64,000 bases of DNA from Sphingomonas hylomeconis (GTDB lineage: Bacteria; Pseudomonadota; Alphaproteobacteria; Sphingomonadales; Sphingomonadaceae): contig NZ_JANQBK010000003.1 in assembly GCF_025370105.1 (NCBI RefSeq), positions 372,001 through 436,000 on the forward strand, given 5' to 3'. Below are positions 43,641-54,177 of this stretch, piece after piece. A model generated the notes under the pieces. That model ran no database searches. It was given only the letters and a program-made list of their open reading frames with translations, and was not told where the DNA came from. Position numbers and translations under genes: made by a program. The first letter of the stretch is position 1; every line of letters begins with the position of its first letter.

Positions 43641-45899
43641 TTACCGCGCGATGCCGCCCGCGGCGAGCACCGCCAGCGTCACCAGTTCGCTCGCCGTGCT
43701 GGTCATCGGCGCGACCTGGACCGGCTTTTCCATGCCGATCAGCATCGGCCCGATCACCGAATCGCCACCCAGTTCGCGCAGCAATTTGGCCGAGATGTGC
43801 GCGGACTGAAGGCCCGGCATGATCAGCACATTGGCCGGGCCGGAGAGGCGCGCGAACGGATAGTTGGCCAGCTGCTTGGGGTTGAGCGCGACGTCGGGGG
43901 CCATTTCGCCTTCATATTCGAAGCCGACCTGGCGGCCGTCGAGCACCGTCACGGCGTCGCGGATATTGTCGAGCCATTCGCCCTTGGGATTGCCGAAGTT
44001 CGAATAGCTGAGGAACGCCACGCGTGGCTCATGGCCCATCAGGCGGGCGACGGCGGCGGTCTGCTCGGCGAAATCGGCGAGCTGCTCGGCGGTGGGACGC
44101 TCGTTGACCGTGGTGTCGGCGATGAACACGGTATGGCTTTGCCCGACCAGCAGGTGGATGCCGAACGGCGTCTTGCCCGCCGCCGGATCGATCACGCGGT
44201 AGATCTGGCGCATCGTCTCGCCGTACGTGCGGGTGATGCCGGTGATCATCGCATCGCCTTCGCCGAGCTGCAGCAGCAGCGCGCCGAAGATGTTGCGATC
44301 CTGGTTGACCATCCGCTCGCAATCGCGGCGCAGATAGCCGCGGCGCTGCAGCCGGCTGTAGAGGAAATCGACCATCTTGGGCACGAGCGGCGAGACGCGG
44401 CTGTTGTGCAGCTCGAAATTCTCCGGGTCGGTGACGCCGAGCGCGCGCAGCCGATCGGGTACGTCGTCGCGCCCGACCAGCACCGGCGTGCCGTAGCCGC
44501 CCTCGCGGAACGCGATCGCCGCGCGCAGCACGACTTCCTCTTCGCCCTCGGCAAAGATCACGCGCTTGGGATGCGCGCGTGCGCCTTCATAGGCCATCGT
44601 CAGCACCGAGGTGGTCGGGTTGAGCCGCGCGCGCAGCGACTGGCGATACGCTTCCATGTCGAGGATCGGCTTGGTCGCCACGCCCGATTCCATCGCCGCC
44701 TTGGCAACCGCGACCGGCACGATCTCCATCAGCCGCGGATCGAACGGGGTGGGGATGATATAGGTCGGGCCGAAGCTGTGGTGCACGCCGTAGACCAGCG
44801 CGACTTCCTCCGGCACGCGCTCGCGCGCCAGTTCGGCGATCGCGTTGGCGGCGGCGATCTTCATCTCGTCGTTGATGCCCGTCGCGCGCACGTCGAGCGC
44901 GCCGCGGAAGATGAACGGGAAGCACAGCACGTTGTTGACCTGGTTGGGATAATCCGAGCGGCCGGTGGCGACGATCGCGTCGGGGCGCGCGGCCATCGCC
45001 AGTTCGGGGCGGATCTCCGGCTCGGGATTGGCCATCGCGAAGATGATCGGTGCCGGCTTCATATGCTCGACCATCTCGGGCTTCAACGCGCCGGCGGCGG
45101 ACAGGCCGAGGAACACGTCGGCGCCGACCAGCGCCTCGGTCAGCGTGCGCGCTTCGCTCGTGGTGGCATGTGCCGACTGCCACTGGTTCACATCGTCGCG
45201 GCCCTGATAGATCACGCCGGTGCGATCGCACATGATGACGTTGTCGGGGCGCACGCCCATTGCCTTCATCAACTCGGTGCAGGCGATGGCGGCGGCGCCC
45301 GCGCCGTTGACGACGAGCTTGATCTCGCTGAGCTTGCGACCGGTGATCAGGCACGCGTTGATCAGGCCCGCGGCGCAGATGATCGCGGTGCCGTGCTGAT
45401 CGTCATGGAACACCGGGATGTTCATGCGCTCGCGCAGGGTCTGCTCGATTATGAAGCATTCCGGCGCCTTGATATCCTCGAGATTGATTCCGCCGAACGT
45501 CGGCTCCATCAGCTCGACCGCGTCAATGAAGCGGTTCACGTCCTCGGTCTTCAGTTCGATATCGATCGAATCGACATCGGCGAAGCGCTTGAACAAGACG
45601 GCCTTGCCTTCCATCACCGGCTTGGACGCCAGTGCACCGAGATTGCCCATGCCGAGGATCGCGGTGCCGTTGGAGATCACCGCGACGAGATTGCCCTTGG
45701 CGGTATAATCGTACGCCATCGCGGGATCGTCGGCGATCGCCTGCACCGGCACGGCGACGCCGGGCGAATAGGCCAGCGCCAGATCGCGCTGCGTCGCCAT
45801 CGGCTTGGAGGCGATGATCTCGATCTTGCCCGGGCGGCCTTCCGAATGGAACAGCAGCGCCTCGCGCTCGGAGAATTGCAGATTGAGATCTTCGGACAT
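43641..45899 (-). CDS. maeB: NADP-dependent malic enzyme with phosphotransacetylase-like domain
   Basis: The 752-residue protein starts with a malic enzyme N-terminal domain ([53 protein letters not shown]) followed by the NAD-binding domain ([15 protein letters not shown]). Its C-terminal half is a phosphate acetyltransferase-like domain (about 430-750: [44 protein letters not shown]). This two-domain form is typical of alphaproteobacterial MaeB, which makes pyruvate and NADPH. The PTA-like part is usually regulatory. It is divergent from mutS. Confidence 0.95.
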   Translation of the reverse strand: MSEDLNLQFSEREALLFHSEGRPGKIEIIASKPMATQRDLALAYSPGVAVPVQAIADDPAMAYDYTAKGNLVAVISNGTAILGMGNLGALASKPVMEGKAVLFKRFADVDSIDIELKTEDVNRFIDAVELMEPTFGGINLEDIKAPECFIIEQTLRERMNIPVFHDDQHGTAIICAAGLINACLITGRKLSEIKLVVNGAGAAAIACTELMKAMGVRPDNVIMCDRTGVIYQGRDDVNQWQSAHATTSEARTLTEALVGADVFLGLSAAGALKPEMVEHMKPAPIIFAMANPEPEIRPELAMAARPDAIVATGRSDYPNQVNNVLCFPFIFRGALDVRATGINDEMKIAAANAIAELARERVPEEVALVYGVHHSFGPTYIIPTPFDPRLMEIVPVAVAKAAMESGVATKPILDMEAYRQSLRARLNPTTSVLTMAYEGARAHPKRVIFAEGEEEVVLRAAIAFREGGYGTPVLVGRDDVPDRLRALGVTDPENFELHNSRVSPLVPKMVDFLYSRLQRRGYLRRDCERMVNQDRNIFGALLLQLGEGDAMITGITRTYGETMRQIYRVIDPAAGKTPFGIHLLVGQSHTVFIADTTVNERPTAEQLADFAEQTAAVARLMGHEPRVAFLSYSNFGNPKGEWLDNIRDAVTVLDGRQVGFEYEGEMAPDVALNPKQLANYPFARLSGPANVLIMPGLQSAHISAKLLRELGGDSVIGPMLIGMEKPVQVAPMTSTASELVTLAVLAAGGIAR

Positions 45900-46088
45900 G
45901 GGGAGGGCCTTCTCGTTACGCGCTTGCCCTTACGGCGTGGCGGCCAAGAAGTGAACCGGCTTGGCATGCTGTTGTGCGTCGGAGTGGTGCGGCGGGGGCG
46001 GCGCCGGCGTATCAAATCGACCGTCGGCGGGGCATGCCTGCGCGCTGCAGGGCTTTGACGTCGCGCACCTTTTCGCTAACCCCCGCCA

Positions 46089-48686
46089 ATGTCCTCCGCA
46101 CCGACTCCGATGATGGCGCAATATCTCGCGCTCAAGGCCGAGGCGCAGGATTGCCTGCTGTTCTACCGGATGGGCGATTTCTTCGAGATGTTCTTTGCGG
46201 ACGCGAAGGTCGCCGCCGCCTGCCTCGATATCGCGCTCACCGCGCGCGGCGAGCATGAAGGCGTGCCGATCCCGATGTGCGGCGTGCCGGTGCATGCGGC
46301 CGAGGCCTATCTCGCGCGGCTGATCAAGGCCGGGCATCGGGTCGCCATCGCCGAGCAGACCGAAAGCCCGGCCGAGGCCAAGAAGCGCGGCGGCAAGACG
46401 CTGGTCGAACGCGGCATCGTCCGGCTCGTCACCGCGGGCACCTTGACCGAGGAGGCGCTGCTCGACGCGCGCGCCGCCAACTGGTGCGTCGCGCTGGGCG
46501 AGGCGGCGGGCGGCGTGGCGATCGCCGCGGCGGATGTCTCGACCGGGCGGTTCGAACTGATCGAGTGCAGCGCGGCAGGGCTGGGCGCGGAACTGGCGCG
46601 GCTGGCGCCGGCCGAGACGATCGCCGCCGACGGCAGCGCCTTTGCCGACGCCGCGACGATGCTCCGGCCGCGCGCGGATTTCGACAGCGGGGCGGCCGAG
46701 CGGCGGATCAAGGAACTGTACGGCGTCGCCACGCTCGACGGGTTCGGCCAGTTCAGCCGCGCCGGGCTCGCCGCGGCAGGCGGGCTGATCGCCTATCTCG
46801 CGCATACCGCCAAGGGCGCGCTGCCGTTCCTGCGCCCGCCGCGGTTGCACCAGGCGGCGCACGCCATGGCGATCGACGCGGCGACGCGCGACAGCCTGGA
46901 ACTGACGCAGACCGCGCAGGGCGCACGCAAGGGCAGCCTGCTCGATGCGGTCGATCGTACCGTAACGGGCGCGGGCGCGCGCCTGCTCGCCGCCGATCTC
47001 GGCGCGCCGCTGATGCAGCGCCCGGAAATCGAGGCGCGGCTCGATCTGGTGCAGTTGCTGGTCGAGGATGCGGCATTGCGCGATGCCCTGCGCACGACGC
47101 TGCGTGGCCTCGCCGATATCGGCCGCGCGCTCGGGCGATTGGCGGCGGGGCGCGGGAGCCCACGCGATCTCGGGCAATTGCGCGACGGGCTCGACGGCGC
47201 TTGGCGGCTGGGCGAGCGGCTGGAGAAGATCCCGACGCCGCCGGTCCTGCTCGTCGGACTGGCGCCGCAATTGCGCGGGCACGGCGCGCTGATCGATCTG
47301 CTCAACCGCGCACTGGTGCCGGCGCCGCCGATTGATGCCAGTGCGGGGGGCTATATCGCCGAAGGCTATGACGCGGCGCTCGACGATCTGCGCGATGCCG
47401 GTGCGGGCGGGCGGCGGGCGATCGCAGCGCTAGAGGCGGACTATCGCGCGCGCACCGGCATCGCGCAGCTCAAGATTCGCCACAACAATGTGCTCGGCTA
47501 TCATATCGAGGTCGCGGCCAAGAATGCCGACGTGTTGATGAAGCCGGAAAGCGGCTTCACGCATCGCCAGACGATGGCCGGCGCGGTGCGCTTCAATGCG
47601 CCTGAACTGCACGAGGTCGCCGCAAAGGTGACGCAGGCGGGGGCGCATGCGCTGGCGGCGGAGGCGGCGCATCTCGAGGATCTGATCGCTGCGGCGCTCG
47701 ACAAGCGCGAGAATATCGCCGCGACGGCCGATGCGCTGGCGCGGCTCGATGTCGCCGCGGGCCTCGCCGAACGCGCGGTCGAGGGCGGCTGGGCGCGGCC
47801 CGCTTTGGTCGATCATGCCTGTTTCGATATCGTCGGCGGGCGGCATCCCGTGGTCGAGGATGCGCTGGCCAAGCGCGGCGAGCGGTTTGTGGCCAATGAC
47901 TGCCGCCTGTCGGAGGACTCGCGGCTGTGGCTGGTCACCGGGCCGAACATGGGCGGTAAATCTACCTTCCTGCGCCAGAATGCGCTGATCGCGGTGCTGG
48001 CGCAGGCGGGCGCCTATGTGCCGGCGACCGCGGCGACGCTCGGTCTGGTCGACCGGCTGTTCAGCCGCGTCGGCGCGTCGGATAATCTCGCCCGCGGGCG
48101 CTCGACCTTCATGGTCGAGATGGTCGAGACGGCGGCGATCCTGGCGCAGGCCACGCCCCGATCGTTCGTCATCCTCGACGAGGTCGGGCGCGGCACCAGC
48201 ACCTATGACGGTCTGGCGATCGCCTGGGCGGTGGTCGAGGCGATCCACGAGGACAATCGCTGCCGCTGCCTGTTCGCGACGCATTATCACGAGTTGACCC
48301 GCCTTGCCGAGCGCTGCGACGCGCTGACGCTGCACCATGTCCGTGCGCGCGAATGGAAGGGCGAACTGGTCCTGCTGCACGAGGTGTCGGAAGGGCCGGC
48401 GGATCGCTCCTATGGCCTGGCGGTGGCGCGGCTCGCCGGCCTGCCGCCAGTGACGATTGCGCGCGCCAAATCGGTGCTCGCCAAGCTCGAGGCGGGCCGC
48501 GCCAAGACCGGTGGGCTCGCCGCCGGGCTGGACGATCTGCCGCTGTTCGCCGCGTTGCAGGAAGCGACCGAGGAGGAATGCGATGCGATCCGCGCCGAGG
48601 TCGAAACGATCGACGTCGATGCGCTCACCCCGCGCGAGGCGCTGGACGTGCTCTACAAGCTGAAGGCGCTCAGCCGCGCGGGCTGA
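46089..48686 (+). CDS. mutS: DNA mismatch repair protein MutS
   Basis: The full-length 865-residue mismatch sensor has the N-terminal clamp YRMGDFFEMFF with the Phe-x-Glu mismatch-binding motif and core domains. The ATPase follows, with Walker A GPNMGGKST (618-626), STFMVEMVETA and Walker B ILDEVGRGTSTYDG. It binds mispaired bases and recruits MutL. No MutL gene lies in the window. The 189-base region upstream is shared with the divergent malic enzyme gene; no clear promoter boxes were identified. Confidence 0.97.
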   Translation: MSSAPTPMMAQYLALKAEAQDCLLFYRMGDFFEMFFADAKVAAACLDIALTARGEHEGVPIPMCGVPVHAAEAYLARLIKAGHRVAIAEQTESPAEAKKRGGKTLVERGIVRLVTAGTLTEEALLDARAANWCVALGEAAGGVAIAAADVSTGRFELIECSAAGLGAELARLAPAETIAADGSAFADAATMLRPRADFDSGAAERRIKELYGVATLDGFGQFSRAGLAAAGGLIAYLAHTAKGALPFLRPPRLHQAAHAMAIDAATRDSLELTQTAQGARKGSLLDAVDRTVTGAGARLLAADLGAPLMQRPEIEARLDLVQLLVEDAALRDALRTTLRGLADIGRALGRLAAGRGSPRDLGQLRDGLDGAWRLGERLEKIPTPPVLLVGLAPQLRGHGALIDLLNRALVPAPPIDASAGGYIAEGYDAALDDLRDAGAGGRRAIAALEADYRARTGIAQLKIRHNNVLGYHIEVAAKNADVLMKPESGFTHRQTMAGAVRFNAPELHEVAAKVTQAGAHALAAEAAHLEDLIAAALDKRENIAATADALARLDVAAGLAERAVEGGWARPALVDHACFDIVGGRHPVVEDALAKRGERFVANDCRLSEDSRLWLVTGPNMGGKSTFLRQNALIAVLAQAGAYVPATAATLGLVDRLFSRVGASDNLARGRSTFMVEMVETAAILAQATPRSFVILDEVGRGTSTYDGLAIAWAVVEAIHEDNRCRCLFATHYHELTRLAERCDALTLHHVRAREWKGELVLLHEVSEGPADRSYGLAVARLAGLPPVTIARAKSVLAKLEAGRAKTGGLAAGLDDLPLFAALQEATEEECDAIRAEVETIDVDALTPREALDVLYKLKALSRAG

Positions 48687-48698
48687 GCGCCGATCGGC

Positions 48699-49259
48699 TT
48701 AGCGGCAGCGCACCTGGCTCTGGTTCTGGTCGACCGCCTTGCCGGCGACCGCGCCCAAGGCACCGCCGAGCAGCGTGCCGACGACACGCGAGCGGCCGCC
48801 GTCGATCACGTTGCCGAGGATCCCGCCGCCGGCCGCGCCGAGGATCAGCCCGGTCGTGCCGTCGCTGCGCTTGCAATAATAGCGCCCGTCATTGCCGGCA
48901 TAGACGCGCTCGTCGGCGCGCAGCGTGCGTTCCTGGTAATTGCCCTCGCGGTAATAGCGTTGCGGGTCATAATTCGGCTCGGGGCGCGAGTAATCGTCGT
49001 CGTTATAGCGGGAATCGTTGTAGCGCGGATCGTTGCGCGGATCGATATACGGTGCATCGCGATAGCCGCCATTGCCGCCGCGGCGCTGCACCGCCGCCTG
49101 GTAGCGATCGAATTCGGCGCGGAACACCTGCATCTCGCTGTTGAAGCGGTTCTGCGCGGCGGCGAAACGCTGGCTTTCCTGCGCGGTCTGCGCGGCGGCC
49201 GGTGCGGCGAGCGCCACCAGACCGGCGGCGAGGGCGGGCAACAGAGCACGTGTTTTCAT
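48699..49259 (-). CDS. Secreted glycine-zipper 2TM domain protein
   Basis: The 186-residue protein has a signal peptide (MKTRALLPALAAGLVALAAPAAA) and then a helical stretch and a Tyr/Asp/Arg/Asn-rich region (about 60-115). A C-terminal Gly-zipper 2TM domain follows (GLILGAAGGGILGNVIDG ... VVGTLLGGALGAVAGKAVD). Similar proteins (SlyB/Rick-17kDa-like) associate with the outer membrane. The function is not established. It is convergent with mutS, 12 bases apart. Confidence 0.82.
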   Translation of the reverse strand: MKTRALLPALAAGLVALAAPAAAQTAQESQRFAAAQNRFNSEMQVFRAEFDRYQAAVQRRGGNGGYRDAPYIDPRNDPRYNDSRYNDDDYSRPEPNYDPQRYYREGNYQERTLRADERVYAGNDGRYYCKRSDGTTGLILGAAGGGILGNVIDGGRSRVVGTLLGGALGAVAGKAVDQNQSQVRCR

Positions 49260-49343
49260 GGCAACTCTCCGGTGATGATGGCAGCGTAACGACCGCTTGT
49301 TGCACTTCGTTGCGTGAACCGGAGATTGCTGGCCAGCGCCGCC

Positions 49344-50030
49344 TCAGGCACGTTCGAGAATGGTGTAGATCATCTCGCGGCGGAAGCGGAAGCCGAGTGC
49401 TTCGTACAGCGCGATCGCGCCGGTGTTGCTGGCATAGACATGCAGGAACGCCGCCTCGCCGCGCGCCAGGATGCGGGCGATCACGATGTGCATCAGCGCG
49501 CGGGCATAGCCCCGGCCGCGATGATCGGGGTGCGTGCAGACCGCGCTGACTTCGGTGAAAGCTGTCGGCCGGGTGCGCTCGCCGGCCATCGCGATCAACT
49601 GGCCGTCGTGGCGAATGCCAATGAACGCGCCCAGGCGATGCGTCTCGGGAAAGAACGGACCCGGCGCAGTCAGCGTGGCGAGCGCGAGCATGTCGGGAGC
49701 GTCGGTGTCCGTCAGCTCGAGGAACTCGATTGGGGCACCGTCGGACGTCAGCGCGGTGAGCACCATCTGGTTGATCGTCGCGCAGGACCGGACTTGCGTG
49801 CCGGGCGGGGCGGCGATCGCGTCGGCTTGCAACAGGCCGAGCGTGCCGTCGGACGGCATCAGGCGGGCGAGCGCGGCGCGGCTGGCGGGGCTGTCGTCCG
49901 GCGTGGCGGCGAAGAAGTGGACCGCGGGCTGGTAGCGCCGCGCCCTGTCGTCGCCAAGCGCCAGCGGCGCATGGGCGCCGGTCAGCGAATGCCAGATCGG
50001 GCGGTCGAGTGGATGGGCGCGCATCGTCAT
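49344..50030 (-). CDS. GNAT family N-acetyltransferase
   Basis: The 228-residue protein has a C-terminal GNAT domain. Motif A is VCTHPDHRGRGYARALM, the acetyl-CoA loop (R/Q-x-x-G-x-G/A), and motif B contains LHVYASNTGAIALYEALGF. An N-terminal segment (about 80 residues) precedes it. The acceptor is unknown. Two close ATGs (50030, 50024) are possible. Confidence 0.88.
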   Translation of the reverse strand: MTMRAHPLDRPIWHSLTGAHAPLALGDDRARRYQPAVHFFAATPDDSPASRAALARLMPSDGTLGLLQADAIAAPPGTQVRSCATINQMVLTALTSDGAPIEFLELTDTDAPDMLALATLTAPGPFFPETHRLGAFIGIRHDGQLIAMAGERTRPTAFTEVSAVCTHPDHRGRGYARALMHIVIARILARGEAAFLHVYASNTGAIALYEALGFRFRREMIYTILERA

Positions 50031-50130
50031 GTGCCGATACTGGACCGATCGGGCGGCACGATCATCCCGTTTCCTGTTTCGGAACGATGGGCGGTGACGC
50101 GATGGCCGCGACCCCCTATCTGCTGATTGC

Positions 50131-52875
50131 ATGCACAACCGTTTCGACACCCTCCCGCAGCGCCGCGCGATCATCGATCGGGGCCGGATCGCCGAGCAAC
50201 TCGCGGCGATCGACGGCGAGGATCGCGTCGCGCTGCGCCGCGCCGCGGTGCCGATCCTCAAGGCCGCGCTCGATGCCGGGCGCGTCGAGATCGAGCGGCG
50301 GCTGATCGAGCATCCCTCGCGCGGGCTCGAATCCGCCGCCAGCCAGGCGTTCCTGACCGATCGGCTGCTGCGCCTGATCTACGATTTCACGCTCGAACGG
50401 CTTTATCCGGTGGGCAATGCCACGACCGGCGAGCGGCTCACGCTGATCGCGGTCGGCGGCTATGGGCGCGGCGAGATGGCGCCCTATTCCGATCTCGATA
50501 TCGGCTTCCTCACCCCCTGGAAGCAGACCGGCTGGGCCGAGCAGATGATCGAGACCATGCTCTACACCTTGTGGGATCTGGGGCTCAAGGTCGGCCATTC
50601 GAGCCGCTCGCTCGACGATATGGTGCGCCAGGCCAAGAGCGACATCACGATCCGCACCGCGCTGCTCGAGGCGCGCTACGTCTGCGGCGATACCGGCCTG
50701 TACGAAGAGGCGTCGCGGCGCTTCAAGGCCGAGGTGCAGACCGATACGGCGGGCTTCGTCGCCGACAAGCTCGCCGAGCGCGAGGTGCGGCACAAGAAGA
50801 TGGGCGATACGCGCTATGTCGTCGAGCCCAACGTCAAGGAAGGGAAGGGCGGCCTGCGCGATCTGCATACTTTGTTCTGGATCGGCAAATACGCCTATAA
50901 CGTGCAACGCGCCGCCGAATTGGTCGATGCCGGGCTGCTCACCGCCAACGAATATCGCCAGTTCCACCGCGCGGACAATTTCCTCTGGGCGGTGCGCTGC
51001 CACCTGCACAGCCTTGCTGGCCGCGGCGAGGATCGCCTGACCTTCGATCTGCAGCGTGACATTGCCGAGCGCATGCGTTTCGCCGACCGGCCGGGCAAAT
51101 CGAGCGTCGAGCGCTTCATGCAATACTACTTTTTGCAGGCGAAGACGGTCGGCAATTTGAGCGGCGTGTTCCTCGCGCATCTCGACGAGAAGTTCGCCGC
51201 GCGCGGGCGGCGCTTCGGCCTGCCGATGCTGCGCCGCTCGCCGCGCAAGCTCAACGGCTTCATGCTGGTGCGCGGGCGGCTCGCGCTGCCGGCGGACGAT
51301 TTCCTGGCGCAAAACCCGCTGCGGTTGATCGAACTGTTCGCGCTGGCGGACAAGCATGGCCTGGAAATCCATCCGCTGGCGATGCGCATCGCCGCGCGCG
51401 ATGCCAAGCTGGCCGACGAGCTGCGCCGCGATCCCGCGGCCAACGCGCTGTTCCTCGATATCCTGACCAGCCCGCGCGATCCGGAGATCGTGCTGCGCTG
51501 GATGAACGAGGCCGGCGTGCTGGGGCGCTTCGTGCCCGATTTCGGCCGCATCGTCGCGCAGATGCAGTTCGACATGTATCATCATTATACCGTCGACGAG
51601 CATACGATCCGCGCGCTCGGACTGCTTAGCAAGATCGAACATGGCACGCTGGTCGAGGACCATCCGCTGGTCACCGCGATCTGCAAGCAGATCGTGTCGC
51701 GCCGCGTGCTCTATGTCGCGGTGCTGCTGCACGACATCGCCAAGGGGCGCGGCGGCGATCACTCGATCCTCGGCGCCGAGGTCGCGGAACGGCTCGGCCC
51801 GCGCTTCGGGCTGACGCCGGCCGAGACCGAGACGGCGGCGTGGCTGGTGCGCTATCACCTGCTGATGTCGGCCACTGCGTTCAAGCGCGACCTGTCCGAC
51901 TTCAAGACGATCCTCGATTTCTGCGAAGTCGTGCAGAGCCCGGAGCGGCTGCGGCTGCTGCTCGCGCTGACGGTGGTGGATATCCGTGCGGTCGGGCCTG
52001 GCGTGTGGAATGGCTGGAAGCGGCAATTGCTCTCCGATCTGTACGAATTGGCCGAGGAAGTGCTGCGGCTGGGGCACAAGCAGAAGGGCCGCAGCGAGCG
52101 CATCGCCACCAAGCAGGAAGCGCTGCAGGCAACGCTCGGCTGGGACGATGCGACCTTTGCCGATCTCGTACGGCGCCTGCCAGAGCCCTATTGGGTAGCG
52201 GAGCCGGACGACGTGCTGGCGCGCAACGCGCGGCAGATCGTCGCCGCGGGGGCGGCGCAGCTGTCGATCGCCGCGCAGGTCTATCCCGAGCGCGGCGCGA
52301 CGCTCGTCACGGTCTATGCCGCCGATCACCCCGGCCTGTTCTACCGCATCGCCGGCGCGATCCATGCGGCGGGCGGCAATATCATCGACGCGCGCATCCA
52401 CACCACGCGCGACGGCATGGCGCTGGACAATTTCCTGGTTCAGGATCCGCTCGGCCGCCCGTTCGACGACGAAGGCCAGTTGCAGCGCCTGCACACCGGG
52501 ATCGAGGATGCGCTGGCCAATCGCGGGCGGCTGGCCGATCGCCTGCGCGCCAAGCCGCTGCCCCGGATGCGCGCCGAGGCGTTCGACATCGCGCCCAACG
52601 TGCTGATCGACAACAAGGCCTCGAACCGCTTCACCGTGATCGAGGTCAATGCGCGCGACCGGCCGGCGCTGCTGCACCAATTGGCGCACACGCTGTTCCA
52701 GTCGAAGGTGACGATCCATTCCTCGCACGTCGCGACGTACGGCGAGCGCGCGGTCGATACCTTCTATCTGACCGATCTGACCGGCGACAAGATCCAGAGT
52801 GCTGCCCGGCTCAAGGCGCTCGAGCGGCGCCTGCTTGATGCTGCGGCAGGGATCGATATGATCGAGGCTGCCTGA
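50131..52875 (+). CDS. glnD: Bifunctional [protein-PII] uridylyltransferase/uridylyl-removing enzyme
   Basis: The 914-residue sensor of glutamine modifies PII proteins. The nucleotidyltransferase motif GGYGRGEMAPYSDLD lies at about 108-122. A central UR/HD domain follows, with HHYTVDEHT and HDIAKGRGGDHS (around residue 533). Two C-terminal ACT domains (about 726-800 and 833-905: ADHPGLFYRIAGAIHAAGG, ARDRPALLHQLAHTL) bind glutamine. All four parts are intact, so it should both uridylylate PII and remove UMP. No glnB/glnK is in the window. Confidence 0.96.
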   Translation: MHNRFDTLPQRRAIIDRGRIAEQLAAIDGEDRVALRRAAVPILKAALDAGRVEIERRLIEHPSRGLESAASQAFLTDRLLRLIYDFTLERLYPVGNATTGERLTLIAVGGYGRGEMAPYSDLDIGFLTPWKQTGWAEQMIETMLYTLWDLGLKVGHSSRSLDDMVRQAKSDITIRTALLEARYVCGDTGLYEEASRRFKAEVQTDTAGFVADKLAEREVRHKKMGDTRYVVEPNVKEGKGGLRDLHTLFWIGKYAYNVQRAAELVDAGLLTANEYRQFHRADNFLWAVRCHLHSLAGRGEDRLTFDLQRDIAERMRFADRPGKSSVERFMQYYFLQAKTVGNLSGVFLAHLDEKFAARGRRFGLPMLRRSPRKLNGFMLVRGRLALPADDFLAQNPLRLIELFALADKHGLEIHPLAMRIAARDAKLADELRRDPAANALFLDILTSPRDPEIVLRWMNEAGVLGRFVPDFGRIVAQMQFDMYHHYTVDEHTIRALGLLSKIEHGTLVEDHPLVTAICKQIVSRRVLYVAVLLHDIAKGRGGDHSILGAEVAERLGPRFGLTPAETETAAWLVRYHLLMSATAFKRDLSDFKTILDFCEVVQSPERLRLLLALTVVDIRAVGPGVWNGWKRQLLSDLYELAEEVLRLGHKQKGRSERIATKQEALQATLGWDDATFADLVRRLPEPYWVAEPDDVLARNARQIVAAGAAQLSIAAQVYPERGATLVTVYAADHPGLFYRIAGAIHAAGGNIIDARIHTTRDGMALDNFLVQDPLGRPFDDEGQLQRLHTGIEDALANRGRLADRLRAKPLPRMRAEAFDIAPNVLIDNKASNRFTVIEVNARDRPALLHQLAHTLFQSKVTIHSSHVATYGERAVDTFYLTDLTGDKIQSAARLKALERRLLDAAAGIDMIEAA

Positions 52876-52888
52876 GGGGGGATACGAC

Positions 52889-53272
52889 ATGCCGGTACTG
52901 GGTATTGGGGGATTGTTCTTTCGCGCGGCGGATCCGGACGCGCTGAGCGCCTGGTACCGCGAGCATCTCGGCATCGGCGCCGGTTGCGTGGCGACCGAGG
53001 GCGCAACCCCGGACGAATGGAGCTGGCAGGCGGAAGGCGGGCCGGTGGTGTTCGCGCCGTTCAAGGCGGACAGCGACTATTTCGCGGCGGACAAGCAGTT
53101 CATGCTCAACCTGCGCGTGCGCGATCTTGATTCGCTGCTCGAGCAGCTGCACGCCGCGGGGATCGCGGTGATCACCAAGCCGGAATGGAACGACCCGACG
53201 ACGGGTCAGTTCGCGCGCATCCACGATCCCGAGGGCAACGAGATCGAACTGTGGGAGCCGCCGGTGGCATGA
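52889..53272 (+). CDS. VOC family protein (glyoxalase/bleomycin resistance fold)
   Basis: The 127-residue two-repeat VOC protein has GIGGLFFRAADPDALSAWYREHLGI and LNLRVRDLDSLLEQLHAAGI. The C-terminal strand RIHDPEGNEIELWEPP has the usual Glu. Metal ligands are less complete than in glyoxalase I, so a binding or ring-cleavage role is equally possible. It starts 13 bases after glnD and probably shares its transcript. Confidence 0.85.
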   Translation: MPVLGIGGLFFRAADPDALSAWYREHLGIGAGCVATEGATPDEWSWQAEGGPVVFAPFKADSDYFAADKQFMLNLRVRDLDSLLEQLHAAGIAVITKPEWNDPTTGQFARIHDPEGNEIELWEPPVA

Positions 53273-53281
53273 CGCCGGCCC

Positions 53282-54017
53282 ATGCCCGCTGTGGACCAGG
53301 ATCGCCGCGCTGGCGATCGATCCGCCAGGCGCGCGGCTGACCTTCGTCGCACGGCTGGCGCGCGAGAATGACTGGAATCCGGCCTATGCCGCCGCGGTGG
53401 TGCAGGAATATCGCCGCTTCCTGTTCCTCGCGGCAACGGCGGCGGGCGCGGTAACGCCGTCCGATGCGGTCGATCAGGCGTGGCACCTGCATCTGGCCTA
53501 TACGCGCAGCTATTGGGACGATCTGTGCGGCGGCGTGCTGGGCCGGCCGCTGCATCACGGGCCGACCGCCGGCGGCGCGCAGGAGCAGACGCGCTACCAG
53601 GCACAATATGTCGCGACGCTGGTGGCGTATGAGGCCGCCTTCGGCACGCCGCCGCCGCCGGCGATCTGGCCGCCGGTCGAACGGCGCTTCGCGGCGCGGT
53701 TCGTGCGGGCCGATCGCGCGACGCTCTGGCTGGTGCCGAAGCGGGCGGCGCTGATCAGCGTCGCGGCGCCGGCGGCAGGCGTTGCGCTGATCGCCGCCAC
53801 CGGTGGCACTGTCGCAGGAGTCCTCGTGCCGCTGGTGGTGCTGGCGATCGGCGCGGCGGCGGTGGGTTTCGGTCGGCGGCACGGCCGGCGTACCCGGCGC
53901 GGCCAGAGCGAGGGCGACGGGTGCGGATCCGGCTGCAGCAGCAGCGACAGCGGCGGACATCATGGCGATTCGGGCTGCGGCGGGCACGGCGGCGGCTGTG
54001 GCGGGGGCGGGGACTGA
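53282..54017 (+). CDS. Glycine-rich domain-containing protein (GRDP-like) with Gly/Cys-rich tail; start region probably frameshifted
   Basis: About 240 residues are readable in one frame. They carry the DUF1399/GRDP-type core RLARENDWNPAYAAAVVQEY, VDQAWHLHLAYTRSYWDD and CGGVLGRPLHHGPT, two hydrophobic helices (about 160-205), and a Gly/Cys/His-rich tail (GCGSGCSSSD, CGGHGGGCGGGGD). No usable start precedes the conserved region in this frame until a GTG at 53397, which would cut the core. The ATG at 53282 is out of frame by one base: deleting one of the three C's at 53285-53287 gives MPLWTRIAAL, which looks like a normal start. It may be a genuine frameshift or a sequencing error. Function is unknown. 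Confidence 0.65.
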
Positions 54018-54120
54018 ACGTCCGTCAGTCGCGCTGGCCCCGGTAAGGCGGCGCCGCAATACTCCATGGTCGTTGCGCGGCCGGGGCCCGGCCTGCGCCG
54101 GTGAAAGCGCGTCGTGATAA

Positions 54121-54156
54121 CGAAAACGGCCCGCCTCCTGGTCGGAGACGGGCCGC
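54121..54156 (-). terminator. Rho-independent terminator of TonB-dependent receptor gene
   Basis: On the reverse strand CGGCCCGTCTCC-GACCA-GGAGGCGGGCCG (one mismatch) is followed by TTTTCG. It lies 22 bases past the receptor stop codon. Confidence 0.85.
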
Positions 54157-54177
54157 TTTGGGGTCAGCTGGTTCGGC

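Noticed and set aside
43797-46058. Long open frame (753 codons) on the forward strand over the malic enzyme gene
   Set aside because: It is the antisense shadow of maeB: His/Arg/Ala-rich, with no recognisable domain, while the reverse strand encodes an unmistakable two-domain malic enzyme. High GC produces such open frames here.
46051-46083. TTGACG...GCTAAC before mutS as a sigma-70-like promoter
   Set aside because: The spacer would be 14 bases and the -10 match is weak, so I do not list it as a promoter.
50116-53064. 982-codon open frame on the reverse strand over glnD
   Set aside because: Antisense shadow of glnD with skewed Arg/Ala/Gln/Asp composition and no motif. glnD itself is complete and well conserved.
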